In this document: positions 44,801 through 50,857 of the stretch, one piece after another
Layout: each line of letters starts with the position of its first letter
Position numbering within the stretch: the first letter of the stretch is position 1
DNA from: JBLEFH01 sp047345645
GTDB taxonomy: Bacteria > Pseudomonadota > Alphaproteobacteria > Rhodobacterales > Rhodobacteraceae
DNA: 64,000 nucleotides
Direction: 5' to 3' (one strand)
Assembly (NCBI GenBank): GCA_047345645.1
Contig: JBLEFH010000008.1
Notes under the pieces: model-generated
Database searches by the model: none
What the model saw: only the letters and a program-made list of their open reading frames with translations
What the model was told of the DNA's origin: nothing
Made by a program: the position numbers and the translations under genes

Positions 44801-44976
44801 CCCGTCCCGCCGGTTGCGAAGCCAGAGCCTTCCGTGGAGCCCTGCTCCGTGCCGCAGTCGATGGCCTGCGCCTGCGCCAGCCCCGGAACCGAGAGGATCA
44901 GGATCTGGACCGCCAGCAGCACGACAAAAAACGCGGCGCGGCCGAAAGCTTTGAAAATATTCATGGAAAGGCCCAT
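35803..44976 (-). CDS. Giant repetitive secreted surface protein (CshA/GEVED/DUF11-type, about 3,057 residues)
   Basis: I start at the ATG at 44976; an ATG four codons later (44964, MNIFKAFGRAAFF) is equally plausible. After a signal peptide ending at GLAQAQA comes a CshA-like non-repeat region (to about residue 275), a GEVED domain (GWIDVDKNGAFDEDEF to NGEIEDYVIEI, about 275-430), one DUF7507/DUF11-type repeat, then 16 repeats of about 102 residues (about 565-2190), four more DUF7507-type repeats, a DUF11 domain near 2745-2865 (TYTLTFENTGDVSGSDL), an SdrD-B-like domain (GKVFDDRDSDGVQDEGEPGM) and an OmpA-like tail (STPTVLRLSYYQRGED). Very acidic, it should be a cell-surface adhesin or fibril. 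It heads the operon with the barrel protein. Confidence 0.82.
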   Translation of the reverse strand: MGLSMNIFKAFGRAAFFVVLLAVQILILSVPGLAQAQAIDCGTEQGSTEGSGFATGGTGQYKDEIFWLDWSCGSTTTFPANSTVTKRWSVPGEIEITATISARNVAISPYNTGQWRGDILDSMYSGVNPIGLANTVNGQDPAYSVSFSATLDGRPLPLDIVVAEAEDTGLGGESATWTTTGRPWELIEGAGMLNMRFNSSGQSVTMTDTVDTGGGTVLGLAQNVSTVNVQMFAGGKEALAFGIFLASDFGDAPGYDTAGAYLPASASGGGRPTVLTPQQSIARATVRQGGGPYLGAFERDSEAGNQENATATGDDANGIDDEDGVLNFPPLIAGTTSYTMTASSFDVTGNGVLRGWIDVDKNGAFDEDEFTYTTISGGALDGDLVWTFDDIAPAGTVTYARFKILSGSAVSWRPDRPILNGEIEDYVIEIQSADIELEKAGTLNDGGDGIANVGDTVEYSFTVTNTGQTTLTDIEIDDDLVTVSGGPIAELASGASDSTTFTATYTLTQADLDAGEVENTATATAITFSGDPITDISDDPSDATNIDSEEDGEPDDPTIVELPEVEIEAIIDDFSGAPINSLNGGDTASVLTNDTLNGQVVDPADITLTPGSAPTPEAGSITMNPDGTITVAPGTTAGTYTYEYTICEIRLPTNCSTTNATIVVEPAPIEAVVDNFSDAAINGSNGGTTSSVLENDTLNGEVVDPAEITLTPGTAPSPETGSITMNPDGTITVEEGTSAGTYTYPYTICENFDPDNCSTTSATIVVDPAPIEAIDDDFSGTPITGASGGDTTSVLTNDTLNGEIVDPADITLTPGTAPDPDFGEITMNPDGTITVAPGTSAGTYTYDYTICENLNDTNCNPATATIVVGEAPIEAIVDDFSGSPVNGASGGDTASVLTNDTLNGEVVDPADIALTPGTQPNPENGEITMNPDGTITVAPGTTAGTYTYEYTICEVINPTNCSTTNATVVVGEAPIEAIDDDFSGTPITGASGGDTASVLTNDTLNGEIVDPADITLTPGTAPDPDFGEITMNPDGTITVAPGTSAGTYTYDYTICENLNDTNCNPATATIVVGEAPIEAIVDDFSGSPVNGASGGDTASVLTNDTLNGEVVDPADIALTPGTQPNPENGEITMNPDGTITVAPGTTAGTYTYEYTICEVINPTNCSTTNATVVVGEAPIEAIDDDFSGAPITGANGGDTASVLTNDTLNGQPVDPADITLTPGTAPNPDNGEITMNPDGTITVAPGTTAGTYTYNYTICEVLNETNCSPATATIVVGEAPIEAVVDDFSETPITGASGGNTPSVLTNDTLNGEPVDPSEITLTPGEAPNPGITMNPDGTITVAEGTPAGTYTYPYTICENLNPSNCSTTNATVVVGQAPIEAVIDEPTAVSGLNGATLPSVLANDLLNGEILDPADVTLTPGTQPDPDFGEIIMNPDGTITVAEGTTAGTYVYEYTICEAINPSNCSTTTATVIVDQAALDAVDDAPAPINGRNGGTTESVLGNDSLNGEAVDPADVTLEAGTQPSPENGEIIMNPDGTITVAPGTTAGTYTYPYTICETTTPTNCDTAVATIVVEPAPIEAIVDDFSGTPINGANGGETASVLTNDTLNGEVVDPAEITLEPGTAPNPASGSITMNPDGTITVAEGTTAGTYTYEYTICEVLNEDNCSTNTATIVVDPAPIEAIVDDFSDAPINGANGGTTGTVLANDTLNGEVVDPAEITLERGEEPNPENGSITMNDDGTITVAPGTTAGTYTYPYTICEVLNETNCATTFATVVVEAAPIEAIVDDFSETPINGASGGDTGSVLENDTLNGEIVDLADITIEPGTAPNPENGEITMNPDGTITVAPGTTAGTYTYSYTICEVLNETNCSTNQATIVVSEAPIEAIVDDFSGSPVNGASGGDTASVLDNDTLNGEVVDPADITLTPGTAPEPASGSITMNPDGTITVAEGTTAGTYTYEYTICENLNPENCSTNTATVVVSEAPIEAIVDDFSGSPVNGASGGDTASVLDNDTLNGEIVDPADITLTPGTAPEPASGSITMNPDGTITVAEGTTAGTYTYEYTICEILNPENCSTNTATVVVDAAPIDAVDDDLSGSPYSGELGGETPSVLENDTLNGEPVDPDAITLTPGTQPTPETGSIIMNPDGTITIAPGTSAGSYTYEYTICEILNPENCDTAVATIVVTSSGIDVQKTVALDDGGDGEPNVGDTLTYIYEVTNTGTATVFDVTVTETTFSGAGETPVPAYVSGGTDEDGEGDGADLLTGVTAIFSASYELTQEDLDAGEVTNQALGEGVDPYGEPVTDLSDDPTDGTNADPDGDGNPDDPTAIALVSEGAIALEKTGTLDAGEDEILNAGDTITYAFTVTNTGNLTLSEITIADPLVEVTGGPIATLAPGESDSATFTAVYTITQDDVNAGEVENSATVTGTNPSGEEITDVSDDPANETNVDPDEDGNPDDPTVIALEGTGGLTLEKTGTLNAGEDGVANAGDTISYAFTVTNNGTLTLSNITIDDPLVAVTGGPIASLEPGESDSTTFTAVYTITQDDLNAGEVENSATANGTDPSGNPVSDVSDDPANAEDVDADGDGNPDDPTVIALPLEAALSLLKTDQLDLGGDDVADVGDTIRYSFTVRNTGNITLSDVDIDDPMVEVTGGPLATLEPGDSDSATFTAEYVLTQADLDAGRVVNTATASATDPQGNMFTVISDDPDVISNRDLNNDGIPDDPTVTILPVNTPELDATKSVSNPSPQIGEVVTYTLTFENTGDVSGSDLKVIDELPSRIQYVEGSGVVDGSDQEPKINGRQLVWAPLDLAKGDKLTITFDARITVLDAGESAVNRTWATDRNGEVISNVAEAEISREPEHVFDCTDVIGKVFDDRDSDGVQDEGEPGMANVRVVTLGGELITTDEHGRFNVPCAAMPPSIGENISLKLDTRSLPTGYRLTTENPRVVRATAGKMVRINFGVSLGKVTDIDLMDAAFAPGTAQPTQALANGIAQMVASIRSTPTVLRLSYYQRGEDPALVRARLDTVEKLIRKHWSSQGRYKLVIERTSKRVQ
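38400..43285 (-). repeat. Sixteen tandem CshA-type repeats of about 306 bp inside the giant surface-protein gene
   Basis: Each unit encodes about 102 residues opening with IEAIVDDFSG-type sequence, then SVLTNDTLNGEVVDPA, TMNPDGTITVAPGTTAGTYT and TICE followed by NCST and ATVVV. I counted 16 units, numbers 9, 10 and 16 being the most divergent. Every unit has a cysteine in ICE and another in NC, about ten residues apart, suggesting one disulfide per repeat. Units 3-4 and 5-6 are nearly identical at the DNA level over about 530 bp, with a 612 bp offset. Confidence 0.9.
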
Positions 44977-45897
44977 TTCTGGAGCGGAGCCGGTGGCCCC
45001 TGTCTGCTGACGTGATGTGGACTTGATGGGACGATTCGCGATACAGCCGCTGTTCGGCGCGCGGAACGCCGGTCTTTCCGCCTGCCCCGGCTGTTTTGCA
45101 CTTTGTTGCGGCGAAGTTTCGGCGCCCATCCCCAACATACATCCATCCTGAATTTTCGGGGATGCAGCAAAGCGCGGTCCCGAAACACTGTTTAAAGAGT
45201 GCTTAACCCCGACGACGCGGATGCATTTTTCCTGTGATGCCTAGCTTCAAATTCCGGAAACGACCCTTCCGGACGGTGCCCCCACCACATATGCACGACC
45301 ATCGCGGTCAAACAAATGTTAATCCGCAATTAACCTAATCAGCAAAAAATTGCCAAGTGAAAACCCTGCGTCATGCAAGAAATAACCAAGATTAAATATG
45401 GTTTCAAAGTGAAACTGTTATAATATACAAAGATTTTCTTCAGTTGCTTTCTACCTATTCGGCTATGAATATTAACCCTTAAGAAAATCGGGAAAACTTT
45501 AAAAACGACATGTAAATGATATAAACTTTGATAAATCGCTAGGAGAAATACTGCAAAGGAGAAACGCGCCCGACCGGCCCCTCTTCGAGAATATCGGTCA
45601 GGCAGATGCGGCAAAACTGTGACAATGTTTTGACAGCATCGTCTGCGGCGACATTACGCATTGACTTTGCGGAAGCGGATCAATTTTCGATTCGAATGCG
45701 ATGAGGATGACACCTCAGCCATCGTCCTAAACAATGATTTGAGTGCCTTAATCGCTTAGGGGCTCACGGTAGGCAAAACTCCCGCAGCGGCCCGCCTTTC
45801 AGCGCGCAACTAAGGTCGGGTTTGAGCCCAAAGTTCCGGACTCGCTGCGCAGTGGCGAATGTCGGTTTCCGGTTCGCACGTCAGCTTTTCCGCCAGA
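44977..45897. other. Long intergenic control region upstream of the giant surface-protein gene; no convincing gene
   Basis: The 920 bp between the giant gene start and the cation-efflux gene end contain no ORF with coding character. The stretch from about 45310 to 45550 is strikingly AT-rich against the GC-rich neighbourhood (for example AAATATGGTTTCAAAGTGAA). Such a region can host promoters, nucleoid-protein silencing sites or both, for a surface-structure operon. I could not pick out a confident -35/-10 pair. Around 45842-45885 a short CGCTGCGCAGTGGCGAATGT segment resembles repeats seen near 53870-53960. Confidence 0.5.
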
Positions 45898-46749
45898 TCA
45901 CTCGGTTTCTGACAGATCACTCCGCGCATCCAGGATGATCATCCATGACGAATGCAGGAACAGCCCTGCGATGGCGAAAGCAACGATGAGGTCAGGCCAG
46001 GCACTGCCGAGCCAGGCGACCAGTCCGGCAGCGATCACCACGGCGAGGTTGCCGATGGCGTCGTTCCGGGAGAACAGCCATACGGCCCGCATGTTGGCGT
46101 CGCCCTTGCGGTGTTTTAGCAGCGGCAGCACCGCAAGAATGTTTACGATCAGCGCGCCCACGGCGAAGGCTCCCATTAACCCGGCCTCTGGTGTCGTCTG
46201 ATTCAGGACACGCCAGATTGTGCTGCCGACAACGCCAAGCCCCAGAAATCCCAAGAACACGCCCTGGATCATCGCCGACCGCGCCCGCCATGTCAGACTC
46301 CAACCGATAGCGAGCAGGCCCAGAAAGGTGATTGCGCCGTCGCCCAAAAAATCCAGGGCATCTGCTTTCAAAGCTTGCGATCCGGACAGGAACCCGCCGA
46401 ACATCTCGATCACCCCGTAGCCGAGATTGAGCAGGACCACGATCCAGAGCGCGCGGCGATAGCTCGGGTCTTTGTAAGCCGGATCGGACGATGTATCCCC
46501 GCTCTTGATCAGCTCAAAGCCATAGCCGGTTGCGTCCAGTGCTGGACGCACTTTCGGCAAGTCGTCTTCGGCGATCCGCAATGTCATGACATGGGTTGCG
46601 GCAGACACCTTCACATCGCCTTCAGCCACGCCCGCAGACCGAGCGGCCCGTTCGATCTCGGCGGCATCCTTGGCGCAGTCCATGCCATGCACCCGCATCC
46701 GGATCGGCAAAGACGTTGTAGGCAATGTGGTGTTATCTGCTCGGCTCAT
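45898..46749 (-). CDS. Cation-efflux (CDF-like) transporter with N-terminal HMA-type metal-binding domain
   Basis: The protein has 283 residues. The first 80 or so form a heavy-metal-associated-like domain with a degenerate metal motif (MRVHGMDCAKDAAEIERAA; only one of the usual two cysteines). The rest is a six-helix cation-diffusion-facilitator membrane domain with the site residues in DALDFLGDGAITF and FSRNDAIGNLAVVIAAG. The cytosolic C-terminal domain of most CDF proteins is missing; the protein ends shortly after the last helix (ILDARSDLSETE). It likely exports a divalent or soft metal ion. It is divergent from an ArsR-family regulator 51 bp away, an arrangement typical of metal-responsive pairs. 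Confidence 0.8.
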   Translation of the reverse strand: MSRADNTTLPTTSLPIRMRVHGMDCAKDAAEIERAARSAGVAEGDVKVSAATHVMTLRIAEDDLPKVRPALDATGYGFELIKSGDTSSDPAYKDPSYRRALWIVVLLNLGYGVIEMFGGFLSGSQALKADALDFLGDGAITFLGLLAIGWSLTWRARSAMIQGVFLGFLGLGVVGSTIWRVLNQTTPEAGLMGAFAVGALIVNILAVLPLLKHRKGDANMRAVWLFSRNDAIGNLAVVIAAGLVAWLGSAWPDLIVAFAIAGLFLHSSWMIILDARSDLSETE

Positions 46750-46795
46750 ATGCGATCCTCTTGAAGGTAGCGTGCGAAAGAAGTCGCCGCTAACG

Positions 46796-46813
46796 TATCA
46801 GTGGATAATGATA
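46796..46813. promoter_or_regulatory. Possible ArsR-family operator in the efflux/regulator intergenic region
   Basis: An imperfect palindrome TATCA-8 nt-TGATA lies at 46796-46813, directly in front of or overlapping the start of the ArsR-family gene and close to the divergent efflux gene. ArsR/SmtB repressors bind such A/T-rich inverted repeats near promoters. The arms are only five bases, so this is a weak call. Confidence 0.35.
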
Positions 46814-47163
46814 TGACATTGCAAAACATTCAAGACGATCTTTCGGCAGCTGACACCCTTGAGCCGCGGGCAAAGCTCTTCCGGGGTCTCGGCGACCCCA
46901 GCCGTCTTGCGATCCTCGATGCGCTACTGTCGGACGAACGCAGCGTGCAGGAAATCGTTACCCAAACAGGGCTTGGTCAGCCCAATGTCTCGAACCATCT
47001 GCGCTGCCTTTTGGATTGCGGTCTGGTCAGTCGCAGGAACGAAGGTCGGTTCGTCCGGTATCGCCTTGCGGACAGGCGGATCGCTGATCTCATCCGCGAC
47101 GCAGATCAACTACTTGCCTCGACAGCCGTAGGGGTCGATGCCTGCCGAAGCTATACGGATTAA
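46801..47163 (+). CDS. ArsR/SmtB-family metal-responsive repressor
   Basis: The protein has 120 residues if started at the GTG at 46801; an ATG at 46813 (MTLQNIQDDL) is a good alternative and would free the palindrome at 46796-46813 to serve as operator. The winged-helix core is clear: LFRGLGDPSRLAILDALLSD, SVQEIVTQTGLGQPNVSNHLRCLLDCGLVSRRNEGRFVRYRLAD. Cysteines in LRCLLDCG and VDACRSY are placed like the CmtR-type Cd/Pb sensors. It should repress the divergent efflux gene until metal binds. Confidence 0.85.
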   Translation: MDNDMTLQNIQDDLSAADTLEPRAKLFRGLGDPSRLAILDALLSDERSVQEIVTQTGLGQPNVSNHLRCLLDCGLVSRRNEGRFVRYRLADRRIADLIRDADQLLASTAVGVDACRSYTD

Positions 47164-47516
47164 CCGACGTGTCCTGCTGCAATGTTCTATTGGTGCGCCA
47201 GGCCTAAAGCAGCCAATTTGCGCAGCCGCAGCAAAATGGCGCTTTGTCCGCAAAGCAGACATATACTGCGCCGCACGCACCCTTCTACACTGCGAAGAAC
47301 CTGAACCGCGATGATTAACAGCCTAGCGCGTAAGATGATCGGCGACAAACCGCAGTTTTTGGCGGAGGAGGTGCCCGCCATTCTAGTGATGCCCAATGTT
47401 TCGATCTGTAGCAGATTACTTAGCAAACACAGATTTTTATGGCGAAACGGTGTCGTGAGCTGTTGCATTCAATCTCTATCAGAGCCATTCTCTATGGATG
47501 GTATTTTGGGGGGTTG
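47164..47516. other. Gap upstream of the integrase; no gene or clear attachment site seen
   Basis: The 353 bp between the ArsR stop and the integrase start contain only short unconvincing ORFs. I looked for a tRNA 3' end or a direct repeat of the tRNA-like relic at 53994-54035 and found none. The left boundary of the integrated element probably lies here, judging by the fall in GC content to its right. Confidence 0.4.
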
Positions 47517-48836
47517 ATGATGCCACGCGTTGCGAAGGAACTATCGGCAATCGAGTTGAAGCGGTTACAGCACTCGGGAAAGGGGCAGAACGCAAAGTTT
47601 CCTGTCGGTGGCGTATCCGGTCTATTGCTACAAATTACGCCGAACGGTGGGCGGTCTTGGCTGCTGCGCGTCCAGGTAGGCGGCAAGCGCAGAGAGATTG
47701 GCCTTGGTGGCTATCCTGACGTGACGCTTGCAATGGCTCGTGATCGAGCCCGCGAGGCAAAGGACAAGATTAGGAACGGTATCGATCCTGTCGAGGAACG
47801 GCGCGCGCTTCGCGCAGCCTTGGCGACGGCAAGAGCGCGGGGGCTAACTTTCGCGGAGGCAACTGAGCGTTACCTTGAGGCTAAATTGGGTGCTTTCAAG
47901 AATGCCAAGCATCGCCAGCAATGGCGCAACACCCTCACAACTTACGCTCTACCGGAGCTTGGCAAGATGCAGGTGCAGGACATCACTGTGCAGGACGTTC
48001 TGCGAGCGCTGGAACCGATCTGGCACGCCAAAACGGAGACCGCATCGCGCGTACGCGGTCGAATTGAGGCTGTCCTATCCTGGGCAACCGTTGCCGGGCA
48101 TCGCTCAGGTGATAATCCCGCGCGATGGGCTGGAAATCTCAAGGAACTTCTTCCTGCTCCTTCGCGAGTGGCGAAGGAAGGAAATCACCCTGCTGTACAG
48201 ATCGCGGATGCGCCACGTTGGTTCTCGTCCTTGCGCAAACGGGAGGGCATCGGCAGCCGGGCACTTGAGTTTGTCGCTCTAACTGCTGCCCGCTCTCAGG
48301 AGGTTCGCGGGGCGCGCTGGGATGAAATCGACTTCGATGCCCAAATGTGGATTGTTCCTGCCGAGCGCATGAAGATGGATCGTGAACATCGTGTTCCGCT
48401 CAGCGCGGATGCGGTGGCACTACTGAAGGCCCTGCCACGTTTTGACAACAACCCGCTGGTGTTTCCCGCCCCGCGTGGCGGTGAAATGTCGGACATGACA
48501 TTGAGCGCGGCCATGAAGCGACTACACGCTGCCGATGTGACAGCGGGCGCTGGCGGCTTCGTTGATCGCGTCAGCAAGCGTCCCGCTGTTCCACATGGAC
48601 TACGCTCGACTTTTCGCGATTGGGTAGCTGAAGAGACCCACTTTCCCGGAGATATGGCAGAAGTGGCTTTGGCTCACCGTATCGGAAATGCGGTCGAAGC
48701 CTCCTATCGACGTGGTGACATGGTCGAAAAGCGGCGAGCAATGATGAATGCGTGGGCTGGGTATTTATCCAATACTATCCAGTCAGAATCTAGATTAGCC
48801 GAGGCGGAGGAAAATGTCATACCAACAGGCCGTTGA
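47517..48836 (+). CDS. Tyrosine recombinase (P4-type integrase with DUF4102 arm-binding domain)
   Basis: The protein has 439 residues from the ATG at 47517 (a second ATG follows at once). It has the N-terminal DUF4102 domain (FPVGGVSGLLLQITPNGGRSW, IGLGGYPDVTLAMARDRARE), a SAM-like core-binding domain (LTTYALPELGKMQVQDIT) and a catalytic domain with all hallmark residues: the first arginine in TAARSQEVRGARWDEID, HGLRSTFRDW, and LAHRIGNAVEASYRRGD holding the histidine and the nucleophile tyrosine. It integrates and excises the element. The next gene overlaps its end by 23 bp. Confidence 0.93.
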   Translation: MMPRVAKELSAIELKRLQHSGKGQNAKFPVGGVSGLLLQITPNGGRSWLLRVQVGGKRREIGLGGYPDVTLAMARDRAREAKDKIRNGIDPVEERRALRAALATARARGLTFAEATERYLEAKLGAFKNAKHRQQWRNTLTTYALPELGKMQVQDITVQDVLRALEPIWHAKTETASRVRGRIEAVLSWATVAGHRSGDNPARWAGNLKELLPAPSRVAKEGNHPAVQIADAPRWFSSLRKREGIGSRALEFVALTAARSQEVRGARWDEIDFDAQMWIVPAERMKMDREHRVPLSADAVALLKALPRFDNNPLVFPAPRGGEMSDMTLSAAMKRLHAADVTAGAGGFVDRVSKRPAVPHGLRSTFRDWVAEETHFPGDMAEVALAHRIGNAVEASYRRGDMVEKRRAMMNAWAGYLSNTIQSESRLAEAEENVIPTGR

Positions 48837-49455
48837 ATTTGCTACGAGATGGCTTGAGAAGCATGCCAAAGGGCCACAAGTCATCTCTTATGAGCTTGAG
48901 CCGACTGAAATCGTGTATGCGCTGGGCGTTGGGTTAGAACATCAGTTCGACGATCATCAATTTTGCCCATCAAAGTACGTTATTTCCGATATTGCTCTGA
49001 ATTGGCTGTGCATGACAGCTGAGCGGGATAAGGGGGCGTTCGAGCTAGTGCGTCGGATCGCGATAAGCAAACTTCTCCGTAACGAGCCGCTCTCCATGTC
49101 TGTCAGCCTATTCGCGGGAATGGTTTTGGCAGGGCTTAAGAAGTCACCGCCACCTGAGTCACAACGACTTTCCAAAACTTTTGCCAGAAACTTACACCTT
49201 GTCTATCTTGCGAGAAGTATTTCGAGATTGTTTGGACTTGCGCTCACTCGTAACGATTCTAGCGGAGGAAGCGGTGTCTCGGCCTGTGACGCGATATCTG
49301 ATGCCCTAGAAAACCTTGATATTTTTATGTCGCCTCGCGCCATAAAGGATCTCTTGGTTCACAAAAGCAGCCTCCGGGTTCGTGAAATCGCGGACGAGAT
49401 TGAGGAGATCCACCGAAACGGCTCTCCGTTTCTCGCTTCGATGAAACATCCCTAG
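48814..49455 (+). CDS. Hypothetical element-borne protein (213 residues)
   Basis: I do not recognise this protein. It is soluble, mostly helical, with FATRWLEKHAKGPQVISYELE near the start, LNWLCMTAERDKGAFELVRRIAI in the middle and VREIADEIEEIHRNGSPFLASM at the end. No membrane helix or catalytic motif is evident. It overlaps the integrase stop, so it is translated from the same transcript, and its base composition matches the rest of the element rather than the flanking chromosome. Accessory cargo or an integrase partner are both possible. Confidence 0.6.
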   Translation: MSYQQAVEFATRWLEKHAKGPQVISYELEPTEIVYALGVGLEHQFDDHQFCPSKYVISDIALNWLCMTAERDKGAFELVRRIAISKLLRNEPLSMSVSLFAGMVLAGLKKSPPPESQRLSKTFARNLHLVYLARSISRLFGLALTRNDSSGGSGVSACDAISDALENLDIFMSPRAIKDLLVHKSSLRVREIADEIEEIHRNGSPFLASMKHP

Positions 49456-49567
49456 CAGTTCCAGCGCAGTCCCACGTCGGGTGAGCGAGTTTCGCTGACC
49501 TCCGTCATGCCTGGGGGCTGGCTTCGTGAGATGACGGTTTCAATCGTAAAACATTGGAGCGCGTCGC

Positions 49568-49750
49568 ATGGACGAAATATTTGTTTCAGACACCCAAGTT
49601 GCCGCACGCTATGACGTGCATCGCACGACACCGTGGCGGTGGGTCAAGACACTTCCCGACTTTCCGAGGCCTATCACCCTGACACCAGGCTGCACGCGCT
49701 GGAAACTTTCCGAGCTTGAGGCTTGGGAAGCAAAGCGCTCCGTCGATTGA
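49568..49750 (+). CDS. AlpA-family excisionase/regulator (60 residues)
   Basis: A small winged-helix DNA-binding protein of the AlpA/Xis type: it starts MDEIFVSDTQVAARYDVHRTTPWRWVKTLPDFPRPI, with the recognition helix around HRTTPWRWV, and ends with LSELEAWEAKRSVD. (The quoted opening is given only in part elsewhere.) In P4-like and related elements AlpA activates int or promotes excision. It leads the replication-gene block of this element. Confidence 0.85.
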   Translation: MDEIFVSDTQVAARYDVHRTTPWRWVKTLPDFPRPITLTPGCTRWKLSELEAWEAKRSVD

Positions 49751-49761
49751 GGGGAAGTGAC

Positions 49762-49992
49762 ATGATTGCTGAAATTGTAATCCCCGGCGCGCTGGCGGGC
49801 GCCACCGGGGCATTTATCGAAACGGTCCGTTTCTCTGAAAAACATTACGGTAGTCCGACTCAAGCCGCAACGCATTTTGGCGCCACAGATCTGCGCTTTG
49901 TGCATCTGCCTTCTCGGCACGGGTCGAACGATGACCTCACCGCGCACACGGGAGCCTTCATACATGCGGAGGCTGACGATGAACGCACGTGA
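49762..49992 (+). CDS. Small hypothetical protein between AlpA and the primase
   Basis: It reads MIAEIVIPGALAGATGAF at the start and TGAFIHAEADDERT at the end, 76 residues in all, with a weak GAGGGGAAG site before the ATG at 49762. The last 14 bp overlap the primase-like gene start. No family is recognised. The frame is open and placed exactly in the gap of a tightly packed gene row, which is the main support. Confidence 0.5.
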   Translation: MIAEIVIPGALAGATGAFIETVRFSEKHYGSPTQAATHFGATDLRFVHLPSRHGSNDDLTAHTGAFIHAEADDERT

Positions 49993-50857
49993 GATTACCA
50001 TGGCTCTTCACGGAAAATGGTATCGGCGCTATGGTATTGCCTGCTGCCCAGCTCATGGCGACCGCAAGCCGTCGCTAACGCTCGCGGATGGCAACGAAGG
50101 TCGTTTGCTCCTGTCATGCAAGGCCGGCTGCGACTTCCTTGCAGTACTGAATGCTTTGCGTAGCCTGGGCATCATGAATGGTCGGGAGGGCTTAAGACCC
50201 ACTGATCCTATCGAAATGGCGAAGCGTGAAATCGAAGAACGTGCCGCAGCTGAACGGACGGCACGCAAGGCACTGGCAACGTGGAAGGAAGCGCTGCCAA
50301 TAGCTGGCACCATCGCCGAGACCTATCTTCGCAATCGCGGCATAACCTGCACGCTACCCGCAACTTTACGCTTCCATCCAGAATGCTGGCACCCATCCGC
50401 CAAGCGGTTTCCGACTATGATCGCACTAGTCGAGGGCTTGCCCCTCACAGCGATCCATCGAACCTATTTGCGTCCCGACGGCGAGGGTAAAGCAGACGTT
50501 CACCCCCAGAAGGCGATGCAGGGTGCATGCGCTGGTGGCGCAGTACGTCTTGCGAGAGCCGATGGCCCGCTTGTGGTGGCTGAGGGCATCGAAACCGCCT
50601 TGAGCCTTTGCAGCGGCCTATTGCATAGGCCAGCGACGATTTGGGCAGCGTTATCCGCGCCCGGCATCGCCGCGCTGCGGTTACCAGATCAGCCGAAGCG
50701 GCTGACGATCGCCATCGATGGAGACGCTACTGGCATGGTCGCGTCCAACAAACTGGCCGAACGCGCCTACTCTTTGGGTTGGAATGTCAGACTCTTGCCC
50801 GCGCCAGAGGGCAAGGACTGGAACGACATTCTCATGATGAAGGATACGAGAGCATGA
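49979..50857 (+). CDS. Toprim/zinc-finger primase-like protein (DUF7146 type)
   Basis: The protein has 292 residues from the ATG at 49979, behind GCGGAGG. Near the N-terminus is a CHC2-like zinc ribbon (IACCPAHGDRKPSL, then LLLSCKAGCDFL). The C-terminal part is a Toprim domain: GPLVVAEGIETALSLCSG, then RLTIAIDGDATGMVASNKLAE with the acidic metal site, and GKDWNDILM at the end. Such proteins act as primases of plasmids, phages and satellites. It overlaps the DUF3987 helicase gene by ATGA, forming a primase-helicase pair. Confidence 0.85.
   Translation: MNAREITMALHGKWYRRYGIACCPAHGDRKPSLTLADGNEGRLLLSCKAGCDFLAVLNALRSLGIMNGREGLRPTDPIEMAKREIEERAAAERTARKALATWKEALPIAGTIAETYLRNRGITCTLPATLRFHPECWHPSAKRFPTMIALVEGLPLTAIHRTYLRPDGEGKADVHPQKAMQGACAGGAVRLARADGPLVVAEGIETALSLCSGLLHRPATIWAALSAPGIAALRLPDQPKRLTIAIDGDATGMVASNKLAERAYSLGWNVRLLPAPEGKDWNDILMMKDTRA

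Noticed and set aside
45339..45614. 91-residue minus-strand frame in the AT-rich control region
   Set aside because: It is hydrophobic by base composition only, has no ribosome-binding site and resembles no family.
47187..47468. 93-residue minus-strand frame before the integrase
   Set aside because: No ribosome-binding site or domain, and it is placed across a likely element boundary.
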